NCBI GenBank assembly: GCA_964035575.1
Contig: OZ037894.1
Location: 186,001-250,000, forward strand
DNA from: Rhynchopus sp. YZ270_cl-10
Taxonomy: Eukaryota; Euglenozoa; Diplonemea; Diplonemida; Diplonemidae
Length of the DNA: 64,000 nucleotides
Reading direction: 5' to 3'
In this document: positions 17,675 through 27,225 of the stretch, in pieces
How positions within the stretch are numbered: position 1 is the stretch's first letter
Layout: each line of letters opens with the position of its first letter
Position numbers and translations under genes: made by a program
Notes under the pieces: generated by a model
What the model was told of the DNA's origin: nothing
Databases searched by the model: none
What the model saw: the letters and a program-made list of their open reading frames with translations, nothing else

Positions 17675-19150
17675 ATGGCAAAATACAACAAGACGTGGAA
17701 GGCTCTGGCTCTCCGCATGTGCAGCACCACAGCACGGCCAGAGAAGGAGGGATGGCAACTAGTCGGCGAGAAGGTGGTTACTGTGTTTCAGGGTGTTGTC
17801 AGCATTGTTGGCCTTGCAGGAGCGTCGTGGCTAGCGTACGACTTATGCATCAAGACTCCCCACTATCTCGACAAAATGCTTCGGGATGTTGTCACAGCGA
17901 AGTACGACCCCGAACTGCCGGAAGGCATGACATACATCGAGAGAGAGCAAGATGATAAACTGAAGGCGGACCTGCACGAAAACATCTACCACGGTAATGG
18001 ATTCTTCATGGTGACGGGTGAGAGCGGCTCAGGCAAAACCACAATGATGCATAATCTGCTCAAAAAGGAGTATGAGGACGGTGTGATCTTCGTGAAAATC
18101 AATGCAGTTAACCTGGTGGACGTACCTAAACAAGATCTAACGGGTGTATTTGAAGAGACCGTGTTGCGCAAGTTCGCCGACTGCAAGAACCACCCGCGCC
18201 GTAAGCTTGACTTTGACGACTTCATCGGACACGCCAATGGTGTCAGGCTCAAGAACCAGAAGAAGTGGCTCAGGAATATGTGGTACAAGACGAAGGAGCA
18301 CCCGCTGATCATCTACATCACTCTGGACACGAAGGATACAAAGCTCGAGCACGAGACTATGCAAGCTATTGCCGTGGCTGTTGGTGGAATGGCAAGCAAG
18401 CTTTCATCGCAGGCGAACAAGTGCAAGACCATTCTCGACTTCTCCAAAACAATAATCTCGGACCATGTCCTAGAGCTCCGCGGTGATTACGACGATTTTG
18501 CAGTGAAATCAATGACAGAGACGGAATTCCAGGAGATTGGGAAGCAGGTGTTAAAGGTGAAGGATCCCCAGAATCTTGTTCCGCCGTATCTCGAGCACTA
18601 TCACAACTGCTTGGGAGGACACACTAAGGGCTTGATGCAGCTTAAGAAGTCTGCGATATCCAGGAGTATGCACCGTTTTGTTGCCTTTTTGTACAACATG
18701 ATTATTAACCACACATCTCATCGCAGTTGAGTCTGCCACCCCCGAAACAAAGGATAAGGTTTTGGAGGAACTCAAGGAAGGTATGTTGTTGTTGGGGTGG
18801 GTAGTTTGTCAATGAGACACATGTATTGCACAGGGATCGATACGAAGTTCAAGGCTTCTGTAAAACAACTTCGCAGAGAACAACCTGAAGCAATCAAGCT
18901 GTTGACAGCAATCGCTGCGACTGGACTCAAAGGTTTGTATACTGATGACCTGGACGAAAGCGACATCATGAGTGAGTTGATGAACCGCGACTCAAGCGCG
19001 ACACTGCTCCGCAAAGTGGATGAGAACACCGTGCGGATCCACCGCTACTCTCACGCGCTTTACCTGCTTGGTGTGGAGGAGCCAAATCCAAATGACGACA
19101 GGGTCAGCGACGTGAAGAAGAAGTTCGGGATGAACGCCAAATCTGCTTGA
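17675..19150 (+). CDS. Intron-containing P-loop ATPase inside the Polinton
   Basis: Three exons, 17675-18665, 18727-18780 and 18834-19150, encode about 453 aa. The introns are 61 and 53 bp, with donors GTATGC and GTATGT, acceptors CGCAG and CACAG, and the phase is kept across both. A hydrophobic segment around residues 32-52 (VVSIVGLAGASWLAYDL) suggests a membrane anchor. Walker A is GESGSGKTT near residue 115. The rest resembles a STAND/AAA-type ATPase, but I cannot name the family. The start context (caccATGGCA), a pyrimidine-rich leader and spliceosomal introns are like host genes and unlike the A-run, intronless genes of the element. It lies between the inverted repeats, so it is probably captured eukaryotic cargo. 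Whether it serves the element or hitchhikes is unknown. Confidence 0.72.
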
Positions 19151-19982
19151 TTTGGGTGTGGGGTGAAGTACTTTTGTGGTTCTTTTTTTTTTTTTTTTTT
19201 TTTTTTTTGTTTATTTGTGTCTGGAGGAGGTGCGGGAAGGGTATGGAAAAAAAAGAAAAAACAGGGTGTTGTCAACTGTCCCAACAACACAGGCTCATCC
19301 GGGTGTGGGTAGGAATAGTGAATATGTTTTGTGATTATATTTTTTACTTTCATTTGTCTCTGGAGGGTGGGAACAACGATGGGTCTTACTTGCACAATAT
19401 GTGGGGGAAAAAAAAAACCGTCCTATGAGTTGAGTGTATGTTTCTGGTGCTTTGAGTCAGAACGAGGGGCTTTTGGTGTTATTTTTATGTTTTTCCTTTC
19501 CCAAACAAAACAAAACAAAACAAATCCAAAAAAAAAAAAAACATATCCCCTTATGAGAATTTTCTTTTCTTTCTGTTTTTTCACAACACAATCACCACAC
19601 TCAGACAGGAGTACAACAAATTACACGAATGGGGAGGACAACAAATTGTGGTTCAAAAGAACCCGTGGTATAGGCCTACAGGGGAACGCCACGTAAAATA
19701 AAGACTTAACGCGCCATGTGCACTACCTCTTGGGTGGTTGTGGAAATGTGCACTGCTTCCTGTATAATTTGGAGATACAGAGTAAACTCACAGCTCCCTA
19801 CACGGCCGTAAAGGTAAGGAGTATGCAGAAGACACCGACAGGCTGAACCAGATCCATCATCACGTCATTAGGAATACAGTCACCGAAGTCCGAGTCACTG
19901 AAGAAGCGACTGCTGAAACAGGTATGGCACACGTGCACACAGGTATGTAAAAGGCTTACATAAAAAGTGAATAATGATTAAA
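19151..19982. other. Polinton right-end spacer with possible exon remnant
   Basis: Mostly low-complexity: a T-run longer than 20 near 19180-19208, A-rich stretches with aaaac units near 19505-19540, and no clear gene. Around 19788-19949 there is a coding-looking stretch on the + strand (SSLHGRKGKEYAEDTDRL...). It is preceded by a possible acceptor (tcacag) and contains possible donors (gtatgg, gtatgt). It may be an exon remnant of a cargo gene, but nothing ties it to a product. Confidence 0.35.
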
Positions 19983-20049
19983 ATATTGGCGCAGTAGAAT
20001 TTTACCGGGTTTTAATTCCTGCGCCCATCTCTCGATTTCTCCTATTACT
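19983..20049 (-). repeat. Polinton right terminal inverted repeat
   Basis: Inverted partner of 2966-3032, 67 bp with about three mismatches, ending ...CTCCTATTACT. The six bases that follow (cgcgtc, 20050-20055) are the right target duplication and form the start of a satellite unit. Confidence 0.93.
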
Positions 20050-21370
20050 CGCGTCCGTTGCAACGCATCCGTTGTAACGCATCCGTTGCAACGCGTCCGT
20101 TGTAACGCATCCGTTCTGACGCATCCGTTGTAACGCATCCGTTGTAACGCATCCGTTGTAACGCATCCGTTGTAACGCATCCGTTGCAACGCATCCGTTG
20201 TAACGCATCCGTTGTAACGCATCCGTTGTAACGCATCCGTTGTTACGCATCGGTTGCAACGCATCCGTTGTAACGCATCCGTTGTAACGCGTCCGTTGTA
20301 ACGCATCCGTTGTAACGCATCCGTTGTTACGCATCGGTTGCAACGCATCCGTTGTAACGCATCCGTTGTAACGCGTCCGTTGTAACGCATCCGTTGTAAC
20401 GCATCCGTTGTTACGCATCGGTTGCAACGCATCCGTTGTAACGCGTCCGTTGTAACGCATCCGTTGTAACGCATCCGTTGTAACGCAGCCGTTGTAACGC
20501 ATCCGTTGTAACGCAGCCGTTGTAACGCATCCGTTGCAACGCGTCCGTTGTAACGCATCCGTTGTAACGCAGCCGTTGTAACGCATCCGTTGTAACGCAT
20601 CCGTTGTAACGCAGCCGTTGTAACGCATCCGTTGTAACGCATCCGTTGTAACGCATCCGTTGTAACGCATCCGTTGTAACGCATCCGTTGTAACGCATCC
20701 GTTGTAACGCAGCCGTTGTAACGCATCCGTTGTAACGCATCCGTTGTAACGCAGCCGTTGTAACGCATCCGTTGTAACGCATCGGTTGCAACGCGTCCGT
20801 TGTAACGCAGCCGTTGTAACGCATCCGTTGTAACGCATCCGTTGTAACGCATCCGTTGTAACGCATCCGTTGTAACGCAGCCGTTGTAACGCATCCGTTG
20901 CAACGCATCCGTTGTAACGCATCCGTTGCAACGCATCCGTTGTAACGCATCCGTTGTAACGCAGCCGTTGTAACGCATCCGTTGTAACGCATCCGTTGTA
21001 ACGCAGCCGTTGTAACGCATCCGTTGTAACGCATCCGTTGTAACGCATCCGTTGTAACGCAGCCGTTGTAACGCATCCGTTGCAACGCATCCGTTGTAAC
21101 GCATCCGTTGTAGCGCATCCGTTGCAACGCATCCGTTGTAACGCATCCGTTGTAACGCATCGGTTGCAACGCGTCCGTTGTAACGCATCCGTTGTAACGC
21201 ATCCGTTCTGACGCATCCGTTGTAACGCATCGGTTGTAACGCATCCGTTGTAACGCATCCGTTCTGACGCGTCCGTTGTAACGTATCCGTTGTAACGCAT
21301 CCGTTGTAACGCGTCCGTTGTAACGCGTCCGTTGTAACGCATCCGTTCTAACGCGTCGGTTCCAACGCTT
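20050..21370. repeat. 14-bp minisatellite, right array
   Basis: About 94 copies of the same 14-bp unit as 1-2965, in the same orientation. Near 20240-20425 an 84-bp higher-order unit of six monomers, marked by TTGTTACGCATCGG, repeats three times. This pattern differs from the 70-bp block of the left array. GCAGCC variants are much commoner here. The two arrays were one locus before the Polinton inserted. Confidence 0.96.
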
Positions 21371-21870
21371 CGGTCCTAAAGCATCGGTTCTAACGCGTTG
21401 TTTCTAACGTGTCGTTTTTAACGTGTCGCTTGCAACGCATTGGTTCTGAAGTATCTGTTCGCACATTGGTCGCTACCCGTCGGTTCTGTTTATTCGAGTT
21501 GTTCTGGTTGTGTGTGAACGTCCTGTTGTCGGGGCGTTGTTTTGGTTTGGTATCAACATGTTGTTGTGGTCACGTTGTTTTGCTTATGTTTACGCGCCGC
21601 TGTTTTGGTCGAGTTGTTTTCGCTGAGTTGCTTTGATTGCGTTTGTTCTGTTCCTTTAGCAGGGTTGTTTTGGTTAAGTTTTGACGTGTTATTCGAGATG
21701 CGTTGTTTTCGATCCTTTGTTTTCGATACGTTGTTTTGGTTGTGTTAGAACGTGTTGTTGTTTTCATGTGGTAGCGTTGTTTTGGTCACGTTATTTGCGA
21801 GGAGTCGCTTTGGTTACGTTTCAACGTGTTGTTTTCGATGCCTTTTTTTGGGTACGCATCCGTTGCGTTT
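21371..21870. repeat. Degenerate edge of the minisatellite
   Basis: Satellite units decay here into divergent forms such as gcgtcggttccaac, gcatcggttctaac and acgtgtcgtttttaac, then into a loose array of gttgttttggt-like units, ending with one near-intact unit around 21854. No gene is seen. Decay away from the homogeneous core is what an old array edge looks like. Confidence 0.7.
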
Positions 21871-21929
21871 CTTCGCTGTTTAGACACGACGCTTTGTTCG
21901 CGTTGTATGCAAGGTTGAGACCAATGTTG

Positions 21930-22095
21930 TCTCCATGACGGTTGTACGGAACAGTGAAGTCAGTGGAGAGAGGTTCTCCTTTCCTGGAGACAAAGAGTGA
22001 GAGTTGTTCCTTTTGTGAGTTCACTTCTTGTATATGTTGTTGTTGTTGTTGGGGAGCCATTCAAAGATAGTGGGTGCTTCTTGTTTGACGATCAT
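21930..22095 (-). mobile_element. Fossil scrap of a Polinton (penton start region)
   Basis: Minus-strand sequence clearly related to the penton start region of the nearby element (EQLSLFVS-x-KGEP-STDFTV-YN). It is joined to sequence like the 3' end of the gene at 15872-16501. It lies just outside the satellite edge. It is a broken, old fragment of another Polinton copy rather than part of the 17-kb element. Only about 160 bp is recognisable and there is no sign of its termini. Confidence 0.7.
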
Positions 22096-22138
22096 TCTAC
22101 AGTGCGTGTTCACCAGAGAATTTGAGTTGACGGTCTTG

Positions 22139-22440
22139 AAAACACTTCGCTGGCTGGTGTGTCAAACGGTATGTGTATGGTTTGCACGTAACGCTCTACG
22201 TATACGATACACACAACGCTATGCATAAGCGATACACGCTTCGTGTGCAGCTAAAACATGCTACGGGTTTAACTCCATCGCGTTAACGCAACACCTGCGC
22301 CGCTGTGACACTTCGCTGGCTCGTGTGGTTGTGATAACGGAACGGTCTACACGTGCGTTACACACTACGGTGTTCGTATACGATACACACAACGCTATGT
22401 ACATGCGTTGCACGCGTTAACCGCAACGGATGGTTACCAA
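22139..22440. repeat. Imperfect tandem repeat of about 170 bp
   Basis: Two diverged copies share ACACTTCGCTGGCTSGTGTG (22143 and 22309 regions) and TATACGATACACACAACGCT (about 22200 and 22376). The sequence is rich in CG and tacgat/cgttac words, unlike the surrounding T-rich DNA. No gene is apparent in either strand. Confidence 0.5.
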
Positions 22441-22442
22441 AC

Positions 22443-22465
22443 GCAGCCCACCTTCGGTGGGCTGC
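22443..22465. other. Perfect 10-bp stem hairpin
   Basis: GCAGCCCACC and GGTGGGCTGC are separated by ttc. This is a strong GC-rich hairpin in an otherwise unannotated spacer, 0.7 kb upstream of the membrane-protein gene. No T-run follows. Its role is unknown. Confidence 0.5.
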
Positions 22466-22620
22466 TGCAACTCGTGCCGTGTGTGGCCCATGCATGGTTC
22501 TCACAGCTCGCTGGCACGTTTCCCAAGCCGCAAACCCGGTTACCTGCCTGAAAAACCGGGTTTTTGGCCAAAACGCCTGTTTTGCCTGTAGAACCCTGCA
22601 GAACCCTTAAGATACACGTG

Positions 22621-22629
22621 TATAAAAGG
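22621..22629 (+). promoter_or_regulatory. Possible TATA box
   Basis: The sequence tataaaagg matches the TATA-box consensus and lies 538 bp upstream of the ATG at 23159. Distance and lack of transcript data make this weak. If real, a long or spliced 5' leader would be needed. Confidence 0.2.
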
Positions 22630-23158
22630 GGTACTCGTGACACCCTGGTGTCAGGGTCTCTAACGGCTCCCAGCTCAAACTGAGTTATACACGCCCCAAA
22701 AAGTGCCCGATCTTTCCAAAGAAACAGTTTTTTGAGCTGGGCGAAGCTTCTACACCCTCTAAAAAAAACCTGTTTTTGGTCGGATCCAGCAGGGGGGGGG
22801 GAGACTGAAGGGTGGCCGGAACAGCAACCTTTAAAAACTAGAAAACACAAGTGTTTTCTAGAATTTCAATGCGCACGGCCCAAGTCGGGGTTGAAGAACA
22901 GAAGTCCGACTGTAGCTTTCTTCAGTGACACTCAAACAGGGACAGTAGTTGTGGTTGCCTGTGCTGACTGCGTCCCAACAAATGCTTCCTTCTCTTCCCC
23001 CTCTCCATTTTCCATTTTCCATTTTCCATTCTTCAAACCCACCCTCCCTCGCCCCACCTTATTCCTAAAATTATCCCCAAACTATCAACCAAATCCATCA
23101 CGGCACAGATAAGTACTCACCACATTTTTTTTTTTTTAAAACACACCAGCCATTCACA

Positions 23159-24127
23159 ATGTTGGAATATGATACAAAAGCGCTGCTTTCGACTCTGCAG
23201 CAGATGTCGAACTACCCACACCAAGTAGTGTTAGCCGGATTTATCCTGCACACGGCCATTGCTCTACTGGTATTTTTCCACACGAGGGCAGACTTCCAGT
23301 TGCTGCAGCAGCTTCCCAGCAGGACACATGATATTATGATGCAGCTGATCTACATCATCGTTATTGACGCCACTGTTGCTGTGTTCACCGTCTCCCGTTC
23401 GGGTGTACGTATCTGGCACTGGAAGGTCAATACTGCAGTGGTCGCACCGTGTCTTATCTACTTCTACGCAAGCCCCGAGCAGATGCCGTACTACGCACTG
23501 ATGTTTGTTGCGACCATGATCTTTGCGTACATCAGACTGCAGAAAGAAGGAGACGTCTTTCCGGTTGGGCTCAGCAAGTACATCAAGGGCGAAGGAGACT
23601 CAGACTACTTCGACCTGACGGTCGACAGGAACGCGAAGTACCTTCTGATCGGGGCAGTGGAGGCGATGTGCATCTACCACCACAAGGTCAACTACTTCAG
23701 CCCTTTGTTGTTTGTCTTGGCTGATGCAGTGTGGAACAGAGCCACCAACGAGCCCCGCACGAAGCTGTCGGATCTGTACGTATCGATCTTCACGGCGTCC
23801 ATGGACACAGGAATGTGGATGGGTCTTTTCGATACACCTGCGTCACCCGACATCGTGCAGGATCTGTGTGTTCTTGCCGCCTACATGATTCTTGTGAGAA
23901 TTCTGGTTTACGTGAACGGAAAGCAGGTGCAACGTACACATGAGATCATGGACTCGAAGTACCGCTATGCGGCCCTCATCTCGTTTGTCTTAGTCGCACG
24001 TCTCTGTGGGCAGTACAAGCACAACTTTGCGGTGTACGCAGCGAACATCACAGCGAACATGCTTTTTGTGTGGATGTCAGCACAGGGATGGGGCAGCACA
24101 CCCAAAAGTGCTGAGTTGACCAAGTGA
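23159..24127 (+). CDS. Multi-pass membrane protein, unknown family
   Basis: A 322-aa single-exon protein with about seven to nine hydrophobic segments. The first is near residues 20-40 (VVLAGFILHTAIALLVFFH) and others are near 55-80, 100-125, 165-190, 220-245 and 270-310. There is no signal peptide distinct from the first span and no motif I recognise. The start follows cattcacaATG after a T-run, a host-like leader. The codon use is GC-rich, like host genes further right. It stands alone in a gene-poor stretch. A transporter, channel or enzyme is possible, but nothing in the sequence decides it. Confidence 0.75.
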   Translation: MLEYDTKALLSTLQQMSNYPHQVVLAGFILHTAIALLVFFHTRADFQLLQQLPSRTHDIMMQLIYIIVIDATVAVFTVSRSGVRIWHWKVNTAVVAPCLIYFYASPEQMPYYALMFVATMIFAYIRLQKEGDVFPVGLSKYIKGEGDSDYFDLTVDRNAKYLLIGAVEAMCIYHHKVNYFSPLLFVLADAVWNRATNEPRTKLSDLYVSIFTASMDTGMWMGLFDTPASPDIVQDLCVLAAYMILVRILVYVNGKQVQRTHEIMDSKYRYAALISFVLVARLCGQYKHNFAVYAANITANMLFVWMSAQGWGSTPKSAELTK

Positions 24128-24496
24128 AGTTCGGGTTGCTGTGGCTAAAACTATCCTGGACGGGAGGGAGGGGGGGTCAGTGAAAGTATTGTGTTTCGAT
24201 TTTTCACCACCACCACGTTGCCCGCAACAGACATCATACGATACCAAGCACTTACCCTCGGTTTGGTCATTAGAGCCACAAAATGAACTAGTGCTGTCGT
24301 GTGATGGCTAAAAGGCACTGTTCCAACCATTTTTCGAATAAGAAATAAACATAAAGGGAGGGGGGAGTTTTTTGTTTTTTTGTTTTTTGTTTTGTTTTGT
24401 TTTCGCGTGCTACAAGAGATTTCATTTAAATCTTACATTTTTGTTTTTTGTGCTCCAGGGGGAGGGATTTTTTTAAATTTTATTTGAACCAGAGTT
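24128..24496. other. Low-complexity spacer
   Basis: No gene. There are T/G-rich tracts with ttttg units at about 24371-24412 and A/T runs. Nothing else is recognisable. Confidence 0.6.
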
Positions 24497-24706
24497 TGGT
24501 GTGGCACAAAATTTTTCAAAAAAAAATTATTCCTGAAAATGTAAGAGGCGGCGATCCACTCATTTTTAAACTTTTTCTGAGTCTCAATTTCTGAGTCCCG
24601 CGACCTAAAAATTGAAATTTTCCTTCAAAAATCGTGGATCTATTCTCCTAGGATAATATTTATGAAGTACATAAAATAGACATTATTTTAGGGGCGTGCC
24701 ACACCA
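24497..24706. mobile_element. Possible 210-bp MITE
   Basis: An 11-bp perfect inverted repeat TGGTGTGGCAC (24497-24507) and GTGCCACACCA (24696-24706) encloses an AT-rich, non-coding core. No convincing target duplication is visible, so the superfamily is undecided. It could be an old MITE or a chance palindrome. Confidence 0.4.
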
Positions 24707-26319
24707 GAAGTTTTGCTCTTCAGTGAGATGCTCACATTTTCCCTCAATATTGTTTTTTGTTGTTTATCTGGTTTGTACTCATAATTGCTATCTCCACTTT
24801 TGAAGGTTCAATGTTATGAGTGTTGACGTCGATGTTTGAGTCAAACAACTTTCCCTTACCTTCTTTCCTCCCCTCTTTTTTTGTTACCTTTTCTTCATAA
24901 ATAACTAAGAACTGAACATCCAGTAAAAGGGAGGTGAACCCAGTATTGCAGTAGGCCATTTATCATCACAGTAGTAGTGTAATGGCGCTGTAATAATAGC
25001 TATTTTTACCGTAAATAGGGTTATAGCAGGTAAAATCCTGAGATCCGTCTTTTTGCAGTGTAAAAATAGGGTTCACCCACCACCCCCCCTCCCCTTTACC
25101 TCTCTCCCACGGTGGACAGCGGTTTTGCTTCTGATAGTTGAGGAATCAAGAACGGTTCCATTTGGTCTGTGTGTTTGCTAACTAATCGGGGGTAATTGTT
25201 GCACAGAATATGGCCTCAATTTGGTCTATGTGTGTCAGGTATGCGACCCTTCGCCTTTTTCCTGTGTGGTCCCACGCCTGCTCTTCTGACCTGAACCAAA
25301 ATCGTTCCCGTGCTCCATTGCACTTGCCATTAATATGGGTCAAGCAAAAGGTAGTACTTCAGGTGAAGGAATGCAAGAGGAAATGAACGAGAAGTTGCAG
25401 GGCCACACCCCGAAGGAAGAAGGGAGGGGGGGAGTTTTTTTTTTCTTCCTTTTTTTTTTTTTTTTTGAGCAGGAGCAAATACAAACAAAGTAAGCAACAG
25501 AAATCGATGAACCAAGTATATAGTTTTCCCAAGAGTGCTCGAAGGTCACATTTTTCCCCGAGATGTATGTGGTTGGGGTGGGGCATGTCACTGAGTGAGG
25601 TATCTATCTATCCCTCGTTGACGGGTTTTTTTTTCTTCTTCTTCTTCTTTTTTTAAAGTGGCAGACTTCGCTTGTGTGCCATCAGCATTGGCATACGTGT
25701 CGTCTGGAGGGGATCTCAATCTTTTTTTTTGAAGGTGACTAAGCACAAGAGTCTTAGGTTCATCTTACAAACTTTTTTTTTCCTTTTCCTGTCTTGTATA
25801 GCGTGGCGTGAATATATTTTTTTTTTAAAAAGAAATGGTTGACTGTTACGCCACCTTGGTATGGAAACTCGAGTTGCAGCTCTGGATTATTAAATACCAG
25901 GCCAGATTCCGTTCCGTTCCTTCCTTCCGCGGGTGAGAGGGGGGGGGGTGACAGTCGGCAAAAGAAAAAAAAAATGTGTCAAAATTCGTTCTTCTTCCCC
26001 CCCTTTTTTCAGCTTTGTTCTGTGTAGTGGTGATTGTGTTTCCGTCCCTGCAACTTTTTCTTCCAGGGGTGCTGTTGCGTTTGTATGATTTGTTCTTCCG
26101 TGGTGACGTTGCTGCTGAGTACGGCGCATCTTCAAAGAGATGTCTGGTACCGTCAAAGGCAACCTTTTATCACATGCCCAGCATGTTAAAAGGAGGGGCA
26201 CACACGCTCAAGCAGATAGGTCCTTAACACTCATCTTTTTCTTAAAAGATGGACATCACCCCCCAATCCCTCCCAGGCTCACCCCATCTTTCCGAGGATT
26301 TTTTTTTTTTATCTACCTA
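24707..26319. other. Gene-poor spacer
   Basis: No supported gene. It holds many T, A and G homopolymers (for example T-runs at 25435-25470 and 25627-25655), a diverged pair of gtaaa(aa)tagggtt words near 25012 and 25062, and one copy of the GACTAAGC hairpin repeat at 25737-25781. The short reading frames here are low-complexity translations. Confidence 0.55.
25737..25781 (+). repeat. R2 hairpin repeat, copy 1
   Basis: GACTAAGCACAAGAGTCTTAGG, then ttcatcttacaaac and a T-run. The outer CTAAG/CTTAG arms pair. Close copies lie at 37340-37390 and 52684-52730, all in intergenic DNA and in the same orientation. Confidence 0.6.
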
Positions 26320-27225
26320 GTGAAATAAAGTTCACGTGCAAATTCGCGATTTTGGCTGTGCGGAAGAGTGAAATAATATGGCCTTTATTTCACTCAAGTT
26401 TGGCCTACAATTACCCGGGAGAGTGAAATAAAGTGAGAAAAGAGTGAAAAAAAGTAGTTTTTTTCACTCTTTTTTCACTTTATTTCACTCTCCCGGGTAA
26501 TTGTAGGCCAAAAATGGAGTGAAATAAAGTGAAAAAGTGAGTGAAAAAAAGTACTTTTTTTCACTCACGAGAGTGAAAAAAAAGTACCTTTTTTCACTCA
26601 CCATTTCCCACCAAAAATTGACCACTAAATATGGTGCAACACTTTATTTCACCCAAGTTTGGCCTAAAATGATCGGGAGAGTGAAATAAACTAAATAAAC
26701 AGTGACTACAAATACTTCATTTTACCCACACTTTTCCACCTATCAAAACAATGCCCCGTTCGAAGAAGAACCAGATGCAGGAGATACGCTCCTAGCTCTC
26801 CGAGATACAGCTGGTATTGCGCCACGCACGAAATGGACTGAGTTCCTTTCGTTTTCGGACATGAAGAGGACAACATCCCTGCGTGAGGAACATTTTGTGT
26901 GATACCCTTTGCTTATTATCACTTTACCTCGCTCTGCCGGTAATTGTAGGCCAAACTTTCGTGAAATAAAGGCCATATTAATTTCACTCTTCCGCACAGC
27001 CAAATATCGCGAATTTGCACTCGTTTATTTCACCGGCAGATAAAATCTCGTATCTGGCACAATAAAGCGCACTTCATTTAACTCGTGAGTGGATCTGCAG
27101 ATTTGCATTCTCATTTCAACTCGCTGCGCTCGTTAAAATGAATACTTTTCGTGACTCGCTTCGCTCGTCACGAAAAGTACGCAAATCTGCAGATCCACTC
27201 ACTCGTGAAATAAAGTGCACTTTAT
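26320..27225. repeat. Nested palindrome cluster built on GTGAAATAAAG words
   Basis: About 0.9 kb of foldback DNA. An outer inverted repeat of about 80 bp pairs 26336-26416 with 26937-27020. Inside it is a 108-bp near-perfect palindrome (26402-26509) whose arms start GGCCTACAATTACCCGGGAG. Shorter gagtgaaaaaaagtac palindromes follow to 26605. A second palindrome at 27067-27222 has a perfect 22-bp core stem (27085-27106 with 27181-27202) and a nested 12-bp hairpin at 27144-27178. The words gtgaaataaag and its complement recur throughout. No transposase is present. A 66-aa reading frame at 26702-26902 inside it is not convincing. This could be a foldback transposon or MITE family. Confidence 0.8.

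Larger units (their letters stand above)
2966..20049. mobile_element. Polinton/Maverick element, looks whole
   Basis: A 17,084-bp element bounded by 67-bp terminal inverted repeats that begin AGTAATAGGAG. It is flanked by 6-bp target duplications (cgcatc at 2960-2965, cgcgtc at 20050-20055); 6 bp is the family's usual length. It carries the Polinton hallmark set: protein-primed DNA polymerase B, retrovirus-like integrase, double jelly-roll major capsid protein, single jelly-roll penton, adenain-like protease and A32-type packaging ATPase. Accessory genes are a fiber, a zinc-finger protein, a PLA2-like protein, small proteins and one intron-containing ATPase. The core genes show no obvious breaks. 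Removing the element and one target copy restores a perfect 14-bp satellite unit. Near-identical repeats at its ends suggest a recent insertion. Confidence 0.96.

Noticed and set aside
19956-21342. Long minus-strand frames in the right satellite, two of which run into the Polinton end
   Set aside because: Same repeat artefact; the non-repeat tail is only the inverted repeat read through.
22620-22760. tRNA or other small RNA gene near the TATA-like box
   Set aside because: Short inverted words (gacacc/ggtgtc) are present, but no cloverleaf and no convincing A and B boxes could be drawn.
24497-24706. Firm superfamily call for the 210-bp inverted-repeat element
   Set aside because: No matching target duplication on the two sides and only one copy seen, so it is kept as a possible MITE only.
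26702-26902. A 66-codon frame inside the foldback cluster
   Set aside because: Short, without recognisable domains, and inside a non-autonomous palindromic region. It does not look like a transposase.
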